The notes below the pieces were generated by a model. It was given only the letters and a program-made list of their open reading frames with translations, searched no databases and was not told the DNA's origin. Below are positions 27,338 to 35,547 of a DNA stretch of 64,000 bases, one piece after another. Every line of letters starts with the position of its first letter. Within the stretch, counting starts at the first letter, position 1. The stretch covers positions 310,001 to 374,000 of the forward strand of contig CACNLV010000001.1 in assembly GCA_902621345.1 (NCBI GenBank), read 5' to 3'. The DNA is from an uncultured Pelagibacteraceae bacterium (GTDB taxonomy: Bacteria > Pseudomonadota > Alphaproteobacteria > Pelagibacterales > Pelagibacteraceae). A program made the position numbers and the translations under genes.

Positions 27338-28576
27338 ATGAAAATAGCTGTAATCGGCTCAGGTATATCGGGTTTAAGCGCAGCTTATTATTTATCAAAA
27401 AAACATCAAGTGGATCTTTTTGAGAGAGAAGATCACTTTGGAGGACACTCTTATACCATTGATGTAATTCTTAATAAAAAAAAAGTATCTGTTGATGTGG
27501 GATTTATTGTATTTAATCATCAGACATATCCAAATTTAATTAATTTTTTTAAAGAGATTGATATTGAAATTGAAAAAAGTGATATGTCATTTTCTGTCTC
27601 TGTAGAAAACACTAATTATGAGTATTGTGGTAAAGGTTTATCAGGTATCTTTGCTAACAAATCTAACTTATTGAATATTGAATTTCTCAAAATGTTTTTT
27701 GATATTTTGAAATTTTATAAAACTTGTGACAATATCTCAGAAATTGATCAAAAAATAACTTTAGATAATTTTTTAAAAAAAAATAAATGGTCCAGAGGTT
27801 TCATTAATTATCACATTATACCAATGGTGTCTGCGATTTGGTCTATGCCACCATATGAGGCCGGTAAAATGCCTATGAGTTTTTTTTTAAAATTTTTTCA
27901 AAATCATGGTCTATTTAAACTTAAAAACAGACCTCAGTGGTACACTGTCACTCAAAGAAGTAGAGCATATGTCAATAAAGTTTTATCTCTAATCAGTGGT
28001 CAGTATTACAAAAACTATGTAATAAAATCTGTTAAAAGAATCTCATCAGGATTACAAGTTTATTATGGCCGCAATAATGAGTTTTTCCAATATGACAAGA
28101 TCGTTCTTGCAACTCATGCAAATGAAGCTTTAAATTTAATAGATAATCCATTAGATGAGGAAAGAAATATTTTATCAAATTTTAGTTACAGAGAAAATTT
28201 AGCAATATTGCATACAGATGAAAATATAATGCCTAAAAATAAAGATGTATGGTCCTCATGGAATTCTTTTGTTGATAAAAACAATACAAACAAAAACTCA
28301 CTTTCATACTGGTTAAATCTTCTTCAAAACTTAAAAAATGAAAAAAATATATTTTTGACTTTAAATCCTATAAAAAAAATATCTGAGGATAAAATTTTAA
28401 AGAAAATTAATTTTACACATCCTTATTACGATCAAAAAGCTTTAGATAATCAAAAAAATTTGAAAAACATTCAAAACAAAGAAAATATATTATTTTGTGG
28501 AAGTTATTTCGGTTACGGTTTTCATGAGGATGGCATAAAATCATCAATTGAAATGTTAAAAAACTTAAATGATTAG
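27338..28576 (+). CDS. FAD-dependent amine-oxidase-like protein of the CFA cluster
   Basis: This 412-residue flavoprotein has the Rossmann fingerprint 'VIGSGISGLSAAYYLSKKHQVDLFERED' at residues 4-31 and the downstream 'GGHSYTIDV'. It is of the COG2907 type that neighbours DUF1365 and cyclopropane-fatty-acid-synthase-like genes in many proteobacteria. 'MVSAIWSMPPYEAGKMPMSFFLKFFQNHGL' and the C-terminal 'LFCGSYFGYGFHEDGIKSS' are characteristic. It probably oxidises or desaturates a membrane acyl chain together with the methyltransferase two genes downstream; the exact reaction is unknown. It follows gcvP by 3 bases and overlaps the next gene by 8, so it may receive read-through from the glycine operon. 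Confidence 0.85.
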   Translation: MKIAVIGSGISGLSAAYYLSKKHQVDLFEREDHFGGHSYTIDVILNKKKVSVDVGFIVFNHQTYPNLINFFKEIDIEIEKSDMSFSVSVENTNYEYCGKGLSGIFANKSNLLNIEFLKMFFDILKFYKTCDNISEIDQKITLDNFLKKNKWSRGFINYHIIPMVSAIWSMPPYEAGKMPMSFFLKFFQNHGLFKLKNRPQWYTVTQRSRAYVNKVLSLISGQYYKNYVIKSVKRISSGLQVYYGRNNEFFQYDKIVLATHANEALNLIDNPLDEERNILSNFSYRENLAILHTDENIMPKNKDVWSSWNSFVDKNNTNKNSLSYWLNLLQNLKNEKNIFLTLNPIKKISEDKILKKINFTHPYYDQKALDNQKNLKNIQNKENILFCGSYFGYGFHEDGIKSSIEMLKNLND

Positions 28577-29330
28577 TTCAATTTATAATGGTACGGTAAT
28601 TCACAAAAGATTTAAACCTAAAACTCATTTTTTTAAATATAGTGTATTTTCATTATTAATAGACTTATCGGAGTTAGACGAGATAGATAAAAATATTAAG
28701 TTTTTTTCGTTTAATAAATTTAACTTAATAAGTTTTTTCGAAAAGGATCATGGGAGTAGAGATGGGACTTCATTAATCTCATGGGTAAAAAAAAATTTAG
28801 ATGAAAATAAAATCAACTCAAAAGATATAAAAATAAAACTACTATGTTATCCAAGAATTTTTGGATATGTTTTTAATCCCTTAAGTGTTTTTTTTATCTA
28901 CGATGTTAATGATAAATTAATTGCTATTTTATACGAAGTTAAGAATACATTTGGTGAACAACATACATATATTTTTAAAGTTGAAGACGACTCTAAATTT
29001 TTTCAACATAACTGTTCGAAAAAATTTCATGTGTCACCGTTCATAGAGATGGATTGTAATTATTTTTTTAGAATCCTAAAACCCTGCGAAAGAATATCTG
29101 TCATTATAGATCAATACCAGTCTAATGAAAAAATCTTATATGCATCTCAGGATGGAAAAAGAAAAGACTTAAATAGTAGAGAATTATTAAAATCATACAT
29201 AAAACACCCACTTATGACTTTTAAAATAATATCTGCGATACATTTTGAAGCGTTTAAACTGTGGACCAAAGGTATTAAATTTATTCAAAGAAAATTAAAA
29301 ATTAAAAATAACATTACTTTTGAGAGCTGA
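28569..29330 (+). CDS. DUF1365 family protein
   Basis: This 253-residue cytoplasmic protein has the DUF1365 pattern: 'IYNGTVIHKRFKPKTHFFKYSVFSLLIDLSEL', 'DHGSRDGTSLISWV', 'LLCYPRIFGYVFNPLSVFFIYD', 'EVKNTFGEQHTYIF' and 'FHVSPFIEMDCNYFFRI'. The family has no established biochemistry, but it is almost always next to the FAD protein and CFA-synthase-like gene found here, implying a shared lipid pathway. Overlaps on both sides indicate translational coupling. Confidence 0.88.
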   Translation: MISSIYNGTVIHKRFKPKTHFFKYSVFSLLIDLSELDEIDKNIKFFSFNKFNLISFFEKDHGSRDGTSLISWVKKNLDENKINSKDIKIKLLCYPRIFGYVFNPLSVFFIYDVNDKLIAILYEVKNTFGEQHTYIFKVEDDSKFFQHNCSKKFHVSPFIEMDCNYFFRILKPCERISVIIDQYQSNEKILYASQDGKRKDLNSRELLKSYIKHPLMTFKIISAIHFEAFKLWTKGIKFIQRKLKIKNNITFES

Positions 29331-30508
29331 TGAATTTAAGTACAGTTTCCGATAAAATTGTCTTTAGCATTTTGAAAGATATAAAATTTGGTCATTTAGA
29401 GCTAACTAATTACGATAATAAAAACTATAGTTTTGGGAACATCAAAGATTCTTTACATGCAGATATAAAGATAAAAAATAAAAATTTTACGTTTAATTTA
29501 ATTAAATCAGGTAGTGTAGGCCTTGCAGAGTCTTATATGAAAGACGAATTTGAGACAAATAATTTATCTAATTTGATAGAGATCACAGCAAGAAATATTA
29601 AACAAATTCACAAATTTTCTGGATTGTTAGATCTTTCTTTCATTAATTACTTAAAAAGTATTTTTGTAAAGAATACGAAAAATAGAAGTAAAACAAATAT
29701 TTCAAAACATTATGATCTTGGGAATGAATTCTTTTCTTTATGGTTAGATAAGACTCTAACTTATTCAAGCGCGATATTTGATGAGAAGAATAAAAATTTA
29801 TCTGACGCTCAAAATAATAAATATCAAAAATTGATAGATTTAATAAAGCCTGGAGTCGGAGATAAAGTTCTAGAAATAGGTTGTGGCTGGGGAGGTTTTG
29901 CTGAATATCTTGGAAAAAAATACGATGTTAAATTAGATTGTATTACAATTTCAAAAAAACAATTCGAGTATGCAAAAGAAAGAATTTATAGGTGCGGACT
30001 AAATGAAAAAGTTAATGTCCAAATAAAAGATTATAGAGATTTAAAAGAAAAATATAATTCTATTGCATCCATAGAAATGATCGAGGCGGTAGGCAAAAAT
30101 TATTTGGAAGGCTACTTTAAAACAATTAAAGATAATTTATCAAGCAATGGAAGTGCTGCTATTCAAGCAATAACAATTGATGACAATCTTTTTGACAGAT
30201 ACAAATATAAACAAGACTTCATTCAAAAATATATTTTTCCTGGTGGCTTTCTTCCCAATAAAGGAAGTATAGATAAATATGTTTTAAAAAATGGTTTAGC
30301 TATAAAATCTTATGAATCTTATGCTGATCATTACTCAAATACACTTGCTATTTGGAGAAATGAATTTAACAAAAAATGGGAATTAATTAAGAAACAAGGT
30401 TTTGATTTAACATTTAAAAGAATGTGGGAGTTTTATTTATCTTATTGTGAAGCAGGCTTTAAGTCTAAAAATATCGATTTAATTCAATTTTCAATACAAA
30501 ACAAATAG
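29330..30508 (+). CDS. cfa: Cyclopropane-fatty-acyl-phospholipid synthase-like methyltransferase
   Basis: This SAM-dependent enzyme of 392 residues acts on unsaturated acyl chains of membrane phospholipids. The N-terminal lipid-binding part includes 'SVGLAESYMKDEFETNNL'. 'SKHYDLGNEFFSLWLDKTLTYSSAIF' and the SAM loop 'VLEIGCGWGGFAEYLG' near residue 180 follow, then 'IEMIEAVGKNYLEGYF' and 'QKYIFPGGFLPN'. All match the Cfa family. In Rhodobacter, Cfa-like enzymes in similar clusters are linked to methylated and furan fatty acids rather than cyclopropane, so the product is uncertain. Confidence 0.87.
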   Translation: MNLSTVSDKIVFSILKDIKFGHLELTNYDNKNYSFGNIKDSLHADIKIKNKNFTFNLIKSGSVGLAESYMKDEFETNNLSNLIEITARNIKQIHKFSGLLDLSFINYLKSIFVKNTKNRSKTNISKHYDLGNEFFSLWLDKTLTYSSAIFDEKNKNLSDAQNNKYQKLIDLIKPGVGDKVLEIGCGWGGFAEYLGKKYDVKLDCITISKKQFEYAKERIYRCGLNEKVNVQIKDYRDLKEKYNSIASIEMIEAVGKNYLEGYFKTIKDNLSSNGSAAIQAITIDDNLFDRYKYKQDFIQKYIFPGGFLPNKGSIDKYVLKNGLAIKSYESYADHYSNTLAIWRNEFNKKWELIKKQGFDLTFKRMWEFYLSYCEAGFKSKNIDLIQFSIQNK

Positions 30509-30519
30509 TAGAGGAGACA

Positions 30520-31068
30520 ATGCGCGACATAAAATTTTTTAAACCAATTCTATTGATAATTTCTCTGTTCTTAATTACAAACTGCTCAAATAATAGTCCA
30601 ATGAAACCAGAAGATTTTATAAATAAAAAACCTAGATTAATAATTGAGGAATATTTGTCAGGCAATGTAAAAGCTTGGGGTGTTTTACAGAATAGATCTG
30701 GAAAAGTTATAAGACAGTTTTCAGCAGATCTAGATGGTAAATGGAATGGAAATCAATTAATCCTTGATGAAAAATTTAATTGGGATGATGGTGAAATTCA
30801 AACACGACAATGGCAAATTACCAAAATTGATGAAAATAATTATGAAGGTACAGCTGGTGATGTAGTTGGTAAAGCAAAGGGGTATTCATATGGTCCAGCA
30901 TTCAAATTTGAGTATATTTTACTAGTTCCCGTAAAAGGCAAACAAATGAAAATTACTTTCGATGATTGGATTTTTAAACAAGATGATAGAGTAGCTATAA
31001 ATAAAGCAACAATGACTAAGTTTGGTTTTAAGGTAGCAGAATTAACAGTTGTTTTTGTTAAAGACTAA
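30520..31068 (+). CDS. DUF3833 family lipoprotein
   Basis: This 182-residue protein starts after a clear GAGGAG Shine-Dalgarno. It has a signal segment ending in a lipobox-like 'LFLITNCSNN', so it is probably a lipoprotein. The body fits DUF3833: 'FSADLDGKWNGNQLILDEKFNWDDGEIQTRQWQI' and 'GYSYGPAFKFEYILLVPVKGK', a lipocalin-like beta structure. The family co-occurs with Cfa and DUF1365 genes and may carry or shield lipid in the periplasm. The stop overlaps the convergent SDR gene by 4 bases. Confidence 0.82.
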   Translation: MRDIKFFKPILLIISLFLITNCSNNSPMKPEDFINKKPRLIIEEYLSGNVKAWGVLQNRSGKVIRQFSADLDGKWNGNQLILDEKFNWDDGEIQTRQWQITKIDENNYEGTAGDVVGKAKGYSYGPAFKFEYILLVPVKGKQMKITFDDWIFKQDDRVAINKATMTKFGFKVAELTVVFVKD

Positions 31069-31826
31069 TTTTTTTTCTGATACTTTGTCATTTTACCTAT
31101 TAGACTAAAATATAATTTACTCGGTAAAAAACTAAAAAATTTAAGTATTAATGTTAAGGATTTTGGAAAATGGATCTCAAAGATATTTTTGTTTACCAAT
31201 CCATCATATATTTTATCAGCAGCATACTCTGCAGTTTTTAAAAAAGGCATTTTAAAATTATTTTTATCTGTCATAGGAGTTTTGATAAAACCAGGAGAAA
31301 CTAAACAGACACGTACATTTGAACGACCAAAATCAAAATATAAACTCTCAGCCAAATTATTCAAAGCTGATTTTGATGGGCCATAACCTGTCGAATTTGG
31401 TAGTCCTCTATAGCCTGCTATAGATGAAACTATAGCAATTTTTCCACTTTTCTTTTTTTTAAAATATTCCTCTACAGCCTTAATACTATTTAATGTTCCA
31501 AAAAAATTAATCTTAAATACATTTTCAATCTGCTCAACATCGATATCTTTTTCTTTTTTAGGATTCCAAGTACCTGTAGAAAAAAAACAAATATCAATAT
31601 TTTCAAATTTATTTTTTATTTCCTCGAAGACTTGCTTACATTTAGTTTTATCCGTGACATCTAATGGAAATGAGCTGATATTGGCATTGGTATCAGCCAT
31701 TTCTCTTAGAAGATTTTCTCTCCTAGCAGATATTGCAACGTTCCAACCTTCATTAGCAAATTTTAATGCTAGTGCTTTACCAATACCTGTACTTCCACCT
31801 GTGATCCAAATTGTTTTTTTATTCAT
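31065..31826 (-). CDS. Short-chain dehydrogenase/reductase of the CFA cluster
   Basis: This NAD(P)-dependent oxidoreductase of 253 residues has the cofactor motif 'TGGSTGIGKALA' (about 9-20), 'SFPLDVTD', 'IVSSIAGYRG' with the catalytic Ser, and the YxxxK motif 'YGPSKSALNNLAESL' near residue 150. A C-terminal hydrophobic/basic stretch 'ILKFFSFLPSKLYFSLIGKMTKYQKKN' could contact membranes, which fits a lipid substrate. SDR genes accompany the DUF1365-Cfa-DUF3833 set elsewhere. The substrate is unknown. Confidence 0.83.
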   Translation of the reverse strand: MNKKTIWITGGSTGIGKALALKFANEGWNVAISARRENLLREMADTNANISSFPLDVTDKTKCKQVFEEIKNKFENIDICFFSTGTWNPKKEKDIDVEQIENVFKINFFGTLNSIKAVEEYFKKKKSGKIAIVSSIAGYRGLPNSTGYGPSKSALNNLAESLYFDFGRSNVRVCLVSPGFIKTPMTDKNNFKMPFLKTAEYAADKIYDGLVNKNIFEIHFPKSLTLILKFFSFLPSKLYFSLIGKMTKYQKKN

Positions 31827-31849
31827 TCTTTAAAGATATATAATACTTT

Positions 31850-32317
31850 ATGCTTAAAAATAAAATTTTATCATTTATTCTTTTTTTTATAATAACTTTT
31901 TCAGCCTCATTCATTGGAGGTGCAGTATCAATTAATTTAAAAGAACCTTGGTATTCAACGCTTATTAAATCAAGTTTAAATCCACCAGATTGGGTTTTTG
32001 CTCCTGTTTGGACTATTTTGTACTTTATGATGACTATTGCAATCTGGAACTTCTGGCATAGTAAAAATCGAGATATGAATACAGTTTATATTTATTTTAT
32101 TCATATAATTATAAATACAACTTGGAGTATTGTTTTTTTTGCATTGCACAAAATATTTCTAGCTATGTTAGTTCTAATAACATTAATAATATTTATTTTT
32201 TTGTTAATCATAAGATTTAAACCCGTTAACAAATTAAGTTACTATTTAATGATTCCCTATTTACTTTGGTGTTTCTATGCACTATTTCTAAATATTAACT
32301 TGGTTATACTAAATTAA
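31850..32317 (+). CDS. tspO: TspO/MBR family membrane protein
   Basis: This five-helix membrane protein of 155 residues has the conserved tryptophans and prolines of the TspO (peripheral benzodiazepine receptor/CrtK) family: 'GGAVSINLKEPWYSTLIKSSLNPPDWVFAPVWTILYFMMTIAIW', 'NTTWSIVFFAL' and 'YLLWCFYALFLNINLVILN'. TspO proteins bind porphyrins and sterol-like ligands and respond to oxygen or light stress in alphaproteobacteria. It is divergent from the SDR gene, beside the lipid cluster, and only 3 bases before the next FAD enzyme. Confidence 0.9.
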   Translation: MLKNKILSFILFFIITFSASFIGGAVSINLKEPWYSTLIKSSLNPPDWVFAPVWTILYFMMTIAIWNFWHSKNRDMNTVYIYFIHIIINTTWSIVFFALHKIFLAMLVLITLIIFIFLLIIRFKPVNKLSYYLMIPYLLWCFYALFLNINLVILN

Positions 32318-32320
32318 TTT

Positions 32321-33424
32321 ATGAACGATGTTGTAATAGTTGGTGGGGGTATTATTGGTGCAGCAACTGCTTATTTTTTATCAAAAGAAGGTAGAAAAGT
32401 TAAAGTTATAGAAAGGGATCCAACCTATAAATCAGCATCGTTTCCATTATCATTAGGTGGTTTTAGAAGACAATTTTTTCAAAAAGAAAATATTTTACTT
32501 GGAAAATTTGCAAGAGAGTTTATTTTTCAAATTCCAGAATTGCTAAAGACTGAAAAAAACCCAAATCCTACGGCAAGTATGGTGCCCAATGGCTATCTAT
32601 TAATGTTTGGACCTGAACATGCAGAAGAACAATATAAGGCTTTAGAAAATCATCAGGCATGTGAAGCTGGTACAAAAAATATTAAAGGTTCTGAGTTATC
32701 AAAATATTTTCCTTACATAAATGCTGATGGAATAGAAACAGCTACGTTTACCGATAATCAAAGCGAGGGTTGGATAGATCCTTTTATGTTTCATAACGCA
32801 TTAAAAAGTAAAGCTACCGAACTTGGAGCAGAATTTATCAAGGGAAATATAAAATCTCTCTCTGAAATAAAAGCTAAAACTATTATTTCAGCTGCCGGTT
32901 GTTGGACTAGAGAATTACTTGAAGATATACCGGTAGAACCACAAAAACATACTGTATTTCGTGTGAAGTGTCCTAAACATATTCCTGAAATGCCTTTAAC
33001 TGGAGATTTACCTTCAGGAGTTTATTGGAGACCTGAAGGAAAAGAGTATTTAGCGGGGTCACCAAAATCGGTATTTGATGCAAAAGATTTAGAACCTGCA
33101 TGGGATGATTTTGAAGAATTAGTTTGGCCTGCACTCGCAAATAGAATTCCAATTTTTGAGGAATTAAAATTAACAGGAGGATGGGCAGGATATTATGATT
33201 GTAACAGACTAGATAACAATGCTGTAGTGGGCAAACATCCTAAATTTGACAACGTTTATTTGGCTACAGGTTTTACTGGTAGAGGATTGATGCAAGCACC
33301 TGGTATAGGGAGAGCCCTAACGGAATTAATAACCACTGGTGCTTATCAGTCAATTGATATTTCTAATATGGCTGTTGAGAGAGTTCTTGGTAAAAAAGCA
33401 CGACCTGAGCCTTATGTTCTTTAA
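32321..33424 (+). CDS. DAO family FAD-dependent oxidoreductase (FOXRED1-like)
   Basis: This 367-residue flavoenzyme of the D-amino-acid oxidase/sarcosine oxidase superfamily has the dinucleotide motif 'VVIVGGGIIGAATAYFLSKEGRKVKVIERD' at the N-terminus, 'ASFPLSLGGFRRQF', 'IISAAGCWTRELL' and the C-terminal FAD loop 'NVYLATGFTGRGLMQAPGIGRALTELI'. Such enzymes oxidise secondary or tertiary amino groups (sarcosine, dimethylglycine, proline-like compounds). The sequence looks closest to FOXRED1-type proteins; substrate unknown. It abuts the convergent selO gene with no gap. Confidence 0.83.
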   Translation: MNDVVIVGGGIIGAATAYFLSKEGRKVKVIERDPTYKSASFPLSLGGFRRQFFQKENILLGKFAREFIFQIPELLKTEKNPNPTASMVPNGYLLMFGPEHAEEQYKALENHQACEAGTKNIKGSELSKYFPYINADGIETATFTDNQSEGWIDPFMFHNALKSKATELGAEFIKGNIKSLSEIKAKTIISAAGCWTRELLEDIPVEPQKHTVFRVKCPKHIPEMPLTGDLPSGVYWRPEGKEYLAGSPKSVFDAKDLEPAWDDFEELVWPALANRIPIFEELKLTGGWAGYYDCNRLDNNAVVGKHPKFDNVYLATGFTGRGLMQAPGIGRALTELITTGAYQSIDISNMAVERVLGKKARPEPYVL

Positions 33425-34876
33425 TTAAGTTCCACAAAAAGTTTTATACTCTTTGTTATTTTCATTTGGAATTTGATATTTATATGTATTTTTCTTTTCT
33501 ATGTAAGGGGTTTTCAAAATTTCTAAAAACTCAAAAAGCATTTTAAAGTCATTTTTAATTGCTAGATCTAAAGTTTCTTCTACTTTATCATTTCTTGGGA
33601 TTACAAGTGGGTTAACAGTTCTCATCAATGCTATACTTTTTTCATTAGAACTATTATTTATTATCAGTCTTTCATTCCACCTCTTTTTCCAATCTTTAAA
33701 AACTCTATCTTGAAAGTCTTCTTCTTGAACTTTAAATTTCATCAAATGGCAAAAAGTATTTGTGTAGTCAACTTTTTTTTGATGCATCCAAGTTAATAAA
33801 TCTAGAATTAAAGTTTTGTCTGTGCTGTGATTTCCTAGTAAACCAAGTTTTTTTCTCATCATTTCAAGCCACTTTTCTTCATAATTTTTTTCAAAAGTAT
33901 TAATTATTTCAGTAGCAATCTCGATTGCCTTTTTTTGATTTTCATCGATCATAGGAATTAGACATTCTGCAAATCTTGATAAATTCCACTTTGTAATAAT
34001 TGGTTGATTGCAGTAAGCGTATCTTCCCATATGATCAATAGAACTAAAAACAGTTTTAGGATCATATGTATCCATAAAAGCACATGGGCCATAGTCAATT
34101 GTTTCTCCTGAAATTGACATATTGTCTGTGTTCATAACACCGTGAATGAAACCCACTCTCATCCAGTTGACTACTAGATCAGTTTGTTTATTCATAAGAT
34201 CAATTAGAAGATCTATTGCTTTATTTTTTGAATTTACCAGTTTTGGGTAATGTCTACTAATTACATAATCCAATAATAGTTCTAACTCATCTTTTTTATC
34301 TCTTGCTGCAATATATTGAAAAGTTCCAACCCTAATATGACTTAAAGCGACTCTAGTTAGAATAGCACCTTCAAGCAAAGTATCTCGCATTATTTTTTCA
34401 CCTGTCTTTGCTACCGCTAAACCTCTTGTTGAAGGAATGTTGAGATTATGCATTGCCTCACTTATAATATACTCTCTTAACATTGGGCCTAATGCTGCTC
34501 TACCATCACCATTTCTTGAGAATGATGTTTTACCTGATCCTTTTAATTGAATATCAAATCTTTTATTACCATTAGTTATATGTTCACCTATTAATATTGC
34601 TCTACCATCACCAAGCATTGTAAAGTGGCCAAACTGATGGCCTGCATATGCCTGAGCAATTGTATTACTACCCTCAGGAAGAGTATTTCCTGTGAATAAA
34701 GATGATAGCTTGTCTTTATTAATTTTTGTTAGATCTAGATCTAATTCTTTAGCTAGACTTTCGTTAATTAAAACCAATTCAGGATTCTTTACAGCTACAG
34801 GTTTAATATGTTCTTTAAAAGCATCGGATAGTCTTGAATAAGAGTTATCAAAATTCCAATTTATAATATTTTCCAT
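33425..34876 (-). CDS. selO: Protein adenylyltransferase SelO (YdiU)
   Basis: SelO is a pseudokinase-fold enzyme that transfers AMP from ATP to Ser, Thr or Tyr of target proteins, linked to redox stress. The 483 residues include 'AYAGHQFGHFTMLGDGRAILIGE', 'RFDIQLKGSGKTSFSRNGDGRAALGPMLREYIISEAMH', 'RVGTFQYIAAR', 'GVMNTDNMSISGETIDYGPCAFMD' (metal/nucleotide site) and 'NPLVIPRN'. The C-terminus is 'FCGT', with a cysteine third from the end, at the place where eukaryotic SelO has selenocysteine. It is followed on the same strand by nothing; upstream lies msrA, another redox gene. Confidence 0.95.
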   Translation of the reverse strand: MENIINWNFDNSYSRLSDAFKEHIKPVAVKNPELVLINESLAKELDLDLTKINKDKLSSLFTGNTLPEGSNTIAQAYAGHQFGHFTMLGDGRAILIGEHITNGNKRFDIQLKGSGKTSFSRNGDGRAALGPMLREYIISEAMHNLNIPSTRGLAVAKTGEKIMRDTLLEGAILTRVALSHIRVGTFQYIAARDKKDELELLLDYVISRHYPKLVNSKNKAIDLLIDLMNKQTDLVVNWMRVGFIHGVMNTDNMSISGETIDYGPCAFMDTYDPKTVFSSIDHMGRYAYCNQPIITKWNLSRFAECLIPMIDENQKKAIEIATEIINTFEKNYEEKWLEMMRKKLGLLGNHSTDKTLILDLLTWMHQKKVDYTNTFCHLMKFKVQEEDFQDRVFKDWKKRWNERLIINNSSNEKSIALMRTVNPLVIPRNDKVEETLDLAIKNDFKMLFEFLEILKTPYIEKKNTYKYQIPNENNKEYKTFCGT

Positions 34877-34882
34877 AGAAAA

Positions 34883-35458
34883 CTATTTACTCCAAATCCT
34901 TTTTAAAACTTCTTCTCTACCACAAGCTTTTTTATATCTTAAATATTTTTCTAGCTTAATTTTATAAAAGTCCTGATGATACTCTTCAGCTTTATAAAAT
35001 TTTTCAAAACTTCTAATATATGTGACAACTTTTTTGTTAAATCTGTTTTCAAATTCTTGAATATCTTTTTCTATTAATTTCTTTTCATTTGTATTTTGAT
35101 AAAATGCTACAGATCTGTAACTATAACCTTTGTCACAAAACTGTCCATAAGAGTCAAATGGATCTATATTGATCCAAAAATTTTCCAGCAACTCTTCATA
35201 TGAAATAATTTTTTTATTATATACAACTTCTACAACTTCGAAGTGACCAGTATTTCCATATGTTACTTCTTTGTATGTTGGGTTCTCGGTAACTCCACCT
35301 GAATAACCTGAAATTACTTTCTCTACACCACTTAATTTTTCAAAAGACTCTTCCATACACCAAAAACATCCACCAGCAAAATATGCCTTATCTTTTTGAG
35401 CTGAATAAGAGATATTGATATTAAATAGAACTATGAAAATAATTAAAATATGTCTCAT
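34883..35458 (-). CDS. msrA: Peptide methionine sulfoxide reductase MsrA, exported form
   Basis: It reduces methionine-S-sulfoxide in proteins. The active-site motif 'FAGGCFWCMEESFEKLSGV' lies near residue 30, with 'GYSGGVTENPTYKEVTYGNTGHFEVVEV' and 'YHQDFY'. The first 20 residues ('MRHILIIFIVLFNINISYSA') form a signal peptide, so this copy should act in the periplasm, protecting exported proteins. It lies between formate dehydrogenase and selO with a hairpin upstream of its start, and is 6 bases from selO, so msrA-selO probably form a small redox-repair operon. Confidence 0.94.
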   Translation of the reverse strand: MRHILIIFIVLFNINISYSAQKDKAYFAGGCFWCMEESFEKLSGVEKVISGYSGGVTENPTYKEVTYGNTGHFEVVEVVYNKKIISYEELLENFWINIDPFDSYGQFCDKGYSYRSVAFYQNTNEKKLIEKDIQEFENRFNKKVVTYIRSFEKFYKAEEYHQDFYKIKLEKYLRYKKACGREEVLKRIWSK

Positions 35459-35500
35459 TAAATATCATAAACAAAATAGTTATGATAAGTCCATTATATT

Positions 35501-35531
35501 AAAGGTAGCTACTTTTAAGCAGGCTACCTTT
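35501..35531 (-). terminator. Hairpin terminator after formate dehydrogenase
   Basis: AAAGGTAGC and GCTACCTTT form a perfect 9-base stem with a 13-base loop, 17 bases past the formate dehydrogenase stop. Its style (AAAGG...CCTTT) matches the recA terminator. It separates the dehydrogenase gene from msrA-selO on the same strand. Confidence 0.65.
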
Positions 35532-35547
35532 GATAGTTTATCTAAAA

